64,000 nucleotides of DNA, taken from the NCBI RefSeq assembly GCF_003298775.1, contig NZ_QNTQ01000020.1, positions 1 to 64,000 on the forward strand. Reading direction: 5' to 3'. Origin of the DNA: Rhodosalinus halophilus. GTDB taxonomy: Bacteria > Pseudomonadota > Alphaproteobacteria > Rhodobacterales > Rhodobacteraceae. Positions 61,782-64,000 of the stretch are shown here, piece after piece; within the stretch, counting starts at the first letter, position 1; the number at the start of each line of letters is the position of its first letter. The position numbers and the translations under genes are program-made. A model generated the notes under the pieces. It ran no database searches. It saw nothing but the letters and a program-made list of their open reading frames with translations, and was not told where the DNA came from.

Positions 61782-62021
61782 CTAGCTGTCGCGGGCGGCG
61801 CGCGTGCGCGCGCGACCGCCGCGGCGCCTGGTCAGCAGCGGCGCCCGCTCGGGCAGTTCGGCGATGATCTGCCGCCGCTCCTCGGGCGAGAGCTTCGACC
61901 AGGCCGTGATCTCGTCGATGGTGCGCAGACAGCCCGCGCAGATCCGCGCCTCGGGGTGAATCACGCAGATCTGCACGCAGGGGCTCTCGACCTCGTCACG
62001 TGCCCAGATGTCGCCCGTCAT
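61782..62021 (-). CDS. DUF1289-family Cys-rich small protein
   Basis: This 79-residue protein has the family pattern SPCVQICVIHPEARICAGCL, then RTIDEITAWSKLSPEERRQI. The four Cys suggest a metal or Fe-S site. A basic tail (RRRGGRARTRAARD) may bind nucleic acid. It lies 9 bp behind ruvX, so it is the last gene of the ccmI-ruvX operon. Confidence 0.85.
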   Translation of the reverse strand: MTGDIWARDEVESPCVQICVIHPEARICAGCLRTIDEITAWSKLSPEERRQIIAELPERAPLLTRRRGGRARTRAARDS

Positions 62022-62030
62022 TCGCCTGCC

Positions 62031-62519
62031 TCATGTTCCGTGGCCGGTTTCCGCCGCGATCCGGCGCATCCGGTCCAGCGCGCCCTGCAGGATATAGGAC
62101 GCGGCGACGTGGTCGATCACCTCTCCGCGACGCTTTCGTGTCGTATCCGCCTCGAGCAGCGCGCGCTCGGCCGCCACGGTCGAGAGCCGCTCGTCCCAGA
62201 AGGCGATGGGGCAGGGCGCGCGGCGGTCGAGATTGCGGGCGAAGGCGCGCGTGGACTGCGCGCGCGGCCCCTCAGAGCCGTCCATGTTGCGCGGCAGGCC
62301 GAGGACCAGCCCCGCGATCTCGCGGCCCGCAAGCAGGCGGTCGAGCTCCGCCGCGTCGGCGGTGAACTTTGTCCGTCGGATGGTGGCCAGCGGCGAGGCG
62401 ACCATGCGCGCGGTGTCCGAAACCGCCACGCCGATGGTCTTGGTGCCCAGATCGAGCCCCGCCAACGCGCCGATGCGCGGCAGCGCCGCGGCGAACGCCT
62501 CGATCTCGTCGAAGATCAC
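62031..62519 (-). CDS. ruvX: Holliday junction resolvase-like RuvX (YqgF)
   Basis: This 162-residue RNase H-fold nuclease shows LAGLDLGTKTIGVAVSD, VLGLPRNMDGSEG, FWDERLSTVAAERALLEAD and the Asp in DHVAASYILQ. YqgF proteins process the 5' end of 16S rRNA precursor and are near-universal. GTG at 62519 overlaps the ccmI stop (GTGA), so the start is fixed by coupling. Confidence 0.92.
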   Translation of the reverse strand: MIFDEIEAFAAALPRIGALAGLDLGTKTIGVAVSDTARMVASPLATIRRTKFTADAAELDRLLAGREIAGLVLGLPRNMDGSEGPRAQSTRAFARNLDRRAPCPIAFWDERLSTVAAERALLEADTTRKRRGEVIDHVAASYILQGALDRMRRIAAETGHGT

Positions 62520-63757
62520 CCGCCCAGCCCCGCCTGTTCGGCCGCGGCGCGGATGCGCGCGAGCGCCGCCTCGTCGCCGGCGAAGGTCACCAGCGCCTCG
62601 TCGTAGATCGCCTGGGCCTGTTCGGTCTCGCCCAGCACGCCCAGCGCGCCGATCAGGCGCGCCCATTCGGAGGCCGTGCCGCCCTGTTCGGCCAGCCGCT
62701 GCGAAAGCCCGTCCACCATGCCGCGGATCATCGCCATCCGCTCTTCCTCGCTCATGTCCTGAGCCTGTTCCATCTGCTCGGCGGTCGGCCCCGGCAGCGG
62801 CGCGGGCTCGGCCGGTTCGGGCAGCTCGTAGTTCACGCGTCCCGCGCGCGCGGCGACCTCGGGCAGCTGGGCGCGCAGCGCCGGCACCCAGGGCGCGTCG
62901 GGCGCGCTCTCGCGCAGCAGCCGGTTCCAGGTGGCGAAGGCCCGGTCGGGGCGTCCGGTCTGACGGAACATCAGGCCCAGATAATAGCGCGCCACCGCGT
63001 TCTGCGGGTCGCGGTTGAGCGCGGCCGCGAGCGCCGCCTCGGCCTCGGGCGAGACGTAGCCGCCGGCGGCCATCACCAGCATCTCGGCGTAATCGGCGTA
63101 GTCCTGGGCCCGCGCGCCGTCGCCGCGCAGCGCGAGCACGCGCTCCTGCGCCTCGTAGGCCGCCTTGAAGTTGCCGAGCGCCGCCTCGTTGCGCGCCAGA
63201 AGCATGAAGCCGCGCACGTCGTCGGGCCGCTCCTCGAGCGCCGCGCGCAGCCTCTCCATCAGCTCGAGGTAGTCCTCGTCGGGCTGCGGGCCCGGCGGCT
63301 GGGCGGGCAGGCCGGCCTCCGCCTCGGCCTGGCGCGGGCGGTTCTGCCGCGCCTCTTCGGCATCGGCGATCCGGTCGGCCAGCGCCTGGTCGGGGTAGCC
63401 CGGCGCGCCGAGGTCGAGATAGAGCCAGGTTCCCCCGCCAACCACCGTGAGCGCCACCGCCGCGACCACGGCCGGGCCGGCCCAGCGCGGCTGCGCCGTC
63501 TCGCCGCGCGCGGCGGCCTTCGCGGCGGCGTCGGCGGCGAGGATGCGGCGGGAAACCTCGGTGCGCAGCCGCTCGGCGTCCTCTTCCCCGATCACGCCGC
63601 GGGCGAGGTCGCGTTCCACCTCCCTGAGCTGGTCGCGATAGACCTTGAGATCGTAGTCGGCCGCCTCCTGCGCCTGCGCGCGGGCGCGCAGCGCCGCCAG
63701 CCCCAGGATGAGGGCGACCGCCGCCGCAAGGGCGATCACGATGATCCAGAACAGCAT
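62516..63757 (-). CDS. ccmI: Cytochrome c maturation protein CcmI
   Basis: This 413-residue apocytochrome c chaperone has a first TM helix LFWIIVIALAAAVALILGLA and a cytoplasmic leucine-zipper-like loop (QAQEAADYDLKVYRDQLREV). A second TM helix WAGPAVVAAVALTVVGGGTW and periplasmic TPR repeats (about 165-300) follow, then a C-terminal domain. It delivers apocytochrome to CcmFH. Other ccm genes are not in the window. AGGAGG precedes the ATG at 63757. Confidence 0.9.
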   Translation of the reverse strand: MLFWIIVIALAAAVALILGLAALRARAQAQEAADYDLKVYRDQLREVERDLARGVIGEEDAERLRTEVSRRILAADAAAKAAARGETAQPRWAGPAVVAAVALTVVGGGTWLYLDLGAPGYPDQALADRIADAEEARQNRPRQAEAEAGLPAQPPGPQPDEDYLELMERLRAALEERPDDVRGFMLLARNEAALGNFKAAYEAQERVLALRGDGARAQDYADYAEMLVMAAGGYVSPEAEAALAAALNRDPQNAVARYYLGLMFRQTGRPDRAFATWNRLLRESAPDAPWVPALRAQLPEVAARAGRVNYELPEPAEPAPLPGPTAEQMEQAQDMSEEERMAMIRGMVDGLSQRLAEQGGTASEWARLIGALGVLGETEQAQAIYDEALVTFAGDEAALARIRAAAEQAGLGG

Positions 63758-63937
63758 GGCACCTCCTGCCCCTCCGCCCATGCCCGATCTAAGCCCCCGC
63801 ACGGCTGCGCGAAACCCCCAATCGGGCGCCTGGTGCGCCATGTCGCAACCGGCCCGCATTGCGACGCTTCGGGACGCGGGCTACGCGCGGTCAGGGTCCA
63901 GAAGACAGGCCGAGACTTCTGCGGGACAGACGCCCTG

Positions 63938-64000
63938 ATGAAACGCTACTCCGCCTTCGCCATCGCCCGCGAAGCCCTCCGCAACCACACGGGCTGGGAG
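63938..64000 (+). CDS. soxB: Sarcosine oxidase beta subunit, first 21 codons (cut by window edge)
   Basis: The last 63 bases read KRYSAFAIAREALRNHTGWE after the ATG, the typical N-terminus of heterotetrameric sarcosine oxidase beta subunits in Rhodobacterales. The enzyme oxidises sarcosine to glycine with transfer of the one-carbon unit to THF. The rest lies beyond the window. Confidence 0.75.
   Translation, partial: MKRYSAFAIAREALRNHTGWE

Overview
The window looks like a chromosomal segment of an alphaproteobacterium of the order Rhodobacterales (Roseobacter/Paracoccaceae type). Supporting signs are the very high GC and GC3 to the right of about 19.3 kb, the rplU-rpmA-GNAT-obgE-proB-proA order, chpT, olsB/olsA, ccmI, a bactofilin next to an M23 peptidase, a carnitine/betaine cluster, and the start of a sarcosine oxidase beta subunit at the right edge. 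No organism name is claimed.

Region 1 (about 1-19.2 kb) is accessory DNA of visibly lower GC. It ends at a tRNA-Ser(CGA) whose 3' end faces it, and a 36-bp imperfect direct repeat lies at both ends (1-36 and 19175-19210, 31/36 identical). It therefore reads as a tRNA-Ser genomic island, although no integrase is visible. The island holds a minus-strand defence operon (RecB-like nuclease/SF1 helicase, then McrB, then McrC, with overlapping genes) and a plus-strand pair of a WYL regulator and a HEPN protein. It also holds a large SGNH hydrolase with C-terminal repeats, an EF-hand secreted protein, an H-NS-like protein and a belt of decayed genes (ZIP transporter, IS6 remnant, IS256 element). At its right end is a crippled type II-C CRISPR locus: cas1 is decapitated by the IS256 element, cas2 is intact, a four-repeat array follows, and no cas9 is present.

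Region 2 (19.3-48.1 kb) is core genome: ribosomal proteins L21/L27, ObgE, proline biosynthesis (proB, proA), the ChpT phosphotransferase, ornithine-lipid synthesis (olsB, olsA), a ThiE-like protein, VOC and HNH proteins and a drug-type MFS pump. It continues with bactofilin plus M23 peptidase, a DUF455 ferritin-like protein coupled to a peroxiredoxin, an AsmA/YhdP-like protein, queA, a second MFS protein, a DUF924 protein and a lipoamide dehydrogenase. A trio for methyl-tetrahydrofolate chemistry, a Ppx/GppA phosphatase and RlmE close the region.

Region 3 (48.3-64 kb) is metabolic. A GlxA/CdhR-type regulator faces a tightly overlapping operon whose products should convert carnitine to glycine betaine: a BKACE enzyme, an SDR, a carnitine dehydrogenase fused to a thioesterase, and an acyl-CoA dehydrogenase. 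A CoA ligase, a MaoC-Pta fusion with an acetate kinase, a TauE-type permease, a 2OG-dioxygenase-like protein and a phytoene-desaturase-like flavoprotein follow. The window then has a DUF1289 protein, RuvX, CcmI and the first 21 codons of a sarcosine oxidase beta subunit. Carnitine to betaine, sarcosine oxidation and the methyl-THF trio together suggest use of methylated amines.

A dispersed intergenic element of about 70 bp occurs three times (28.9, 43.0 and 53.6 kb). One copy forms the immediate leader of the CoA ligase gene.
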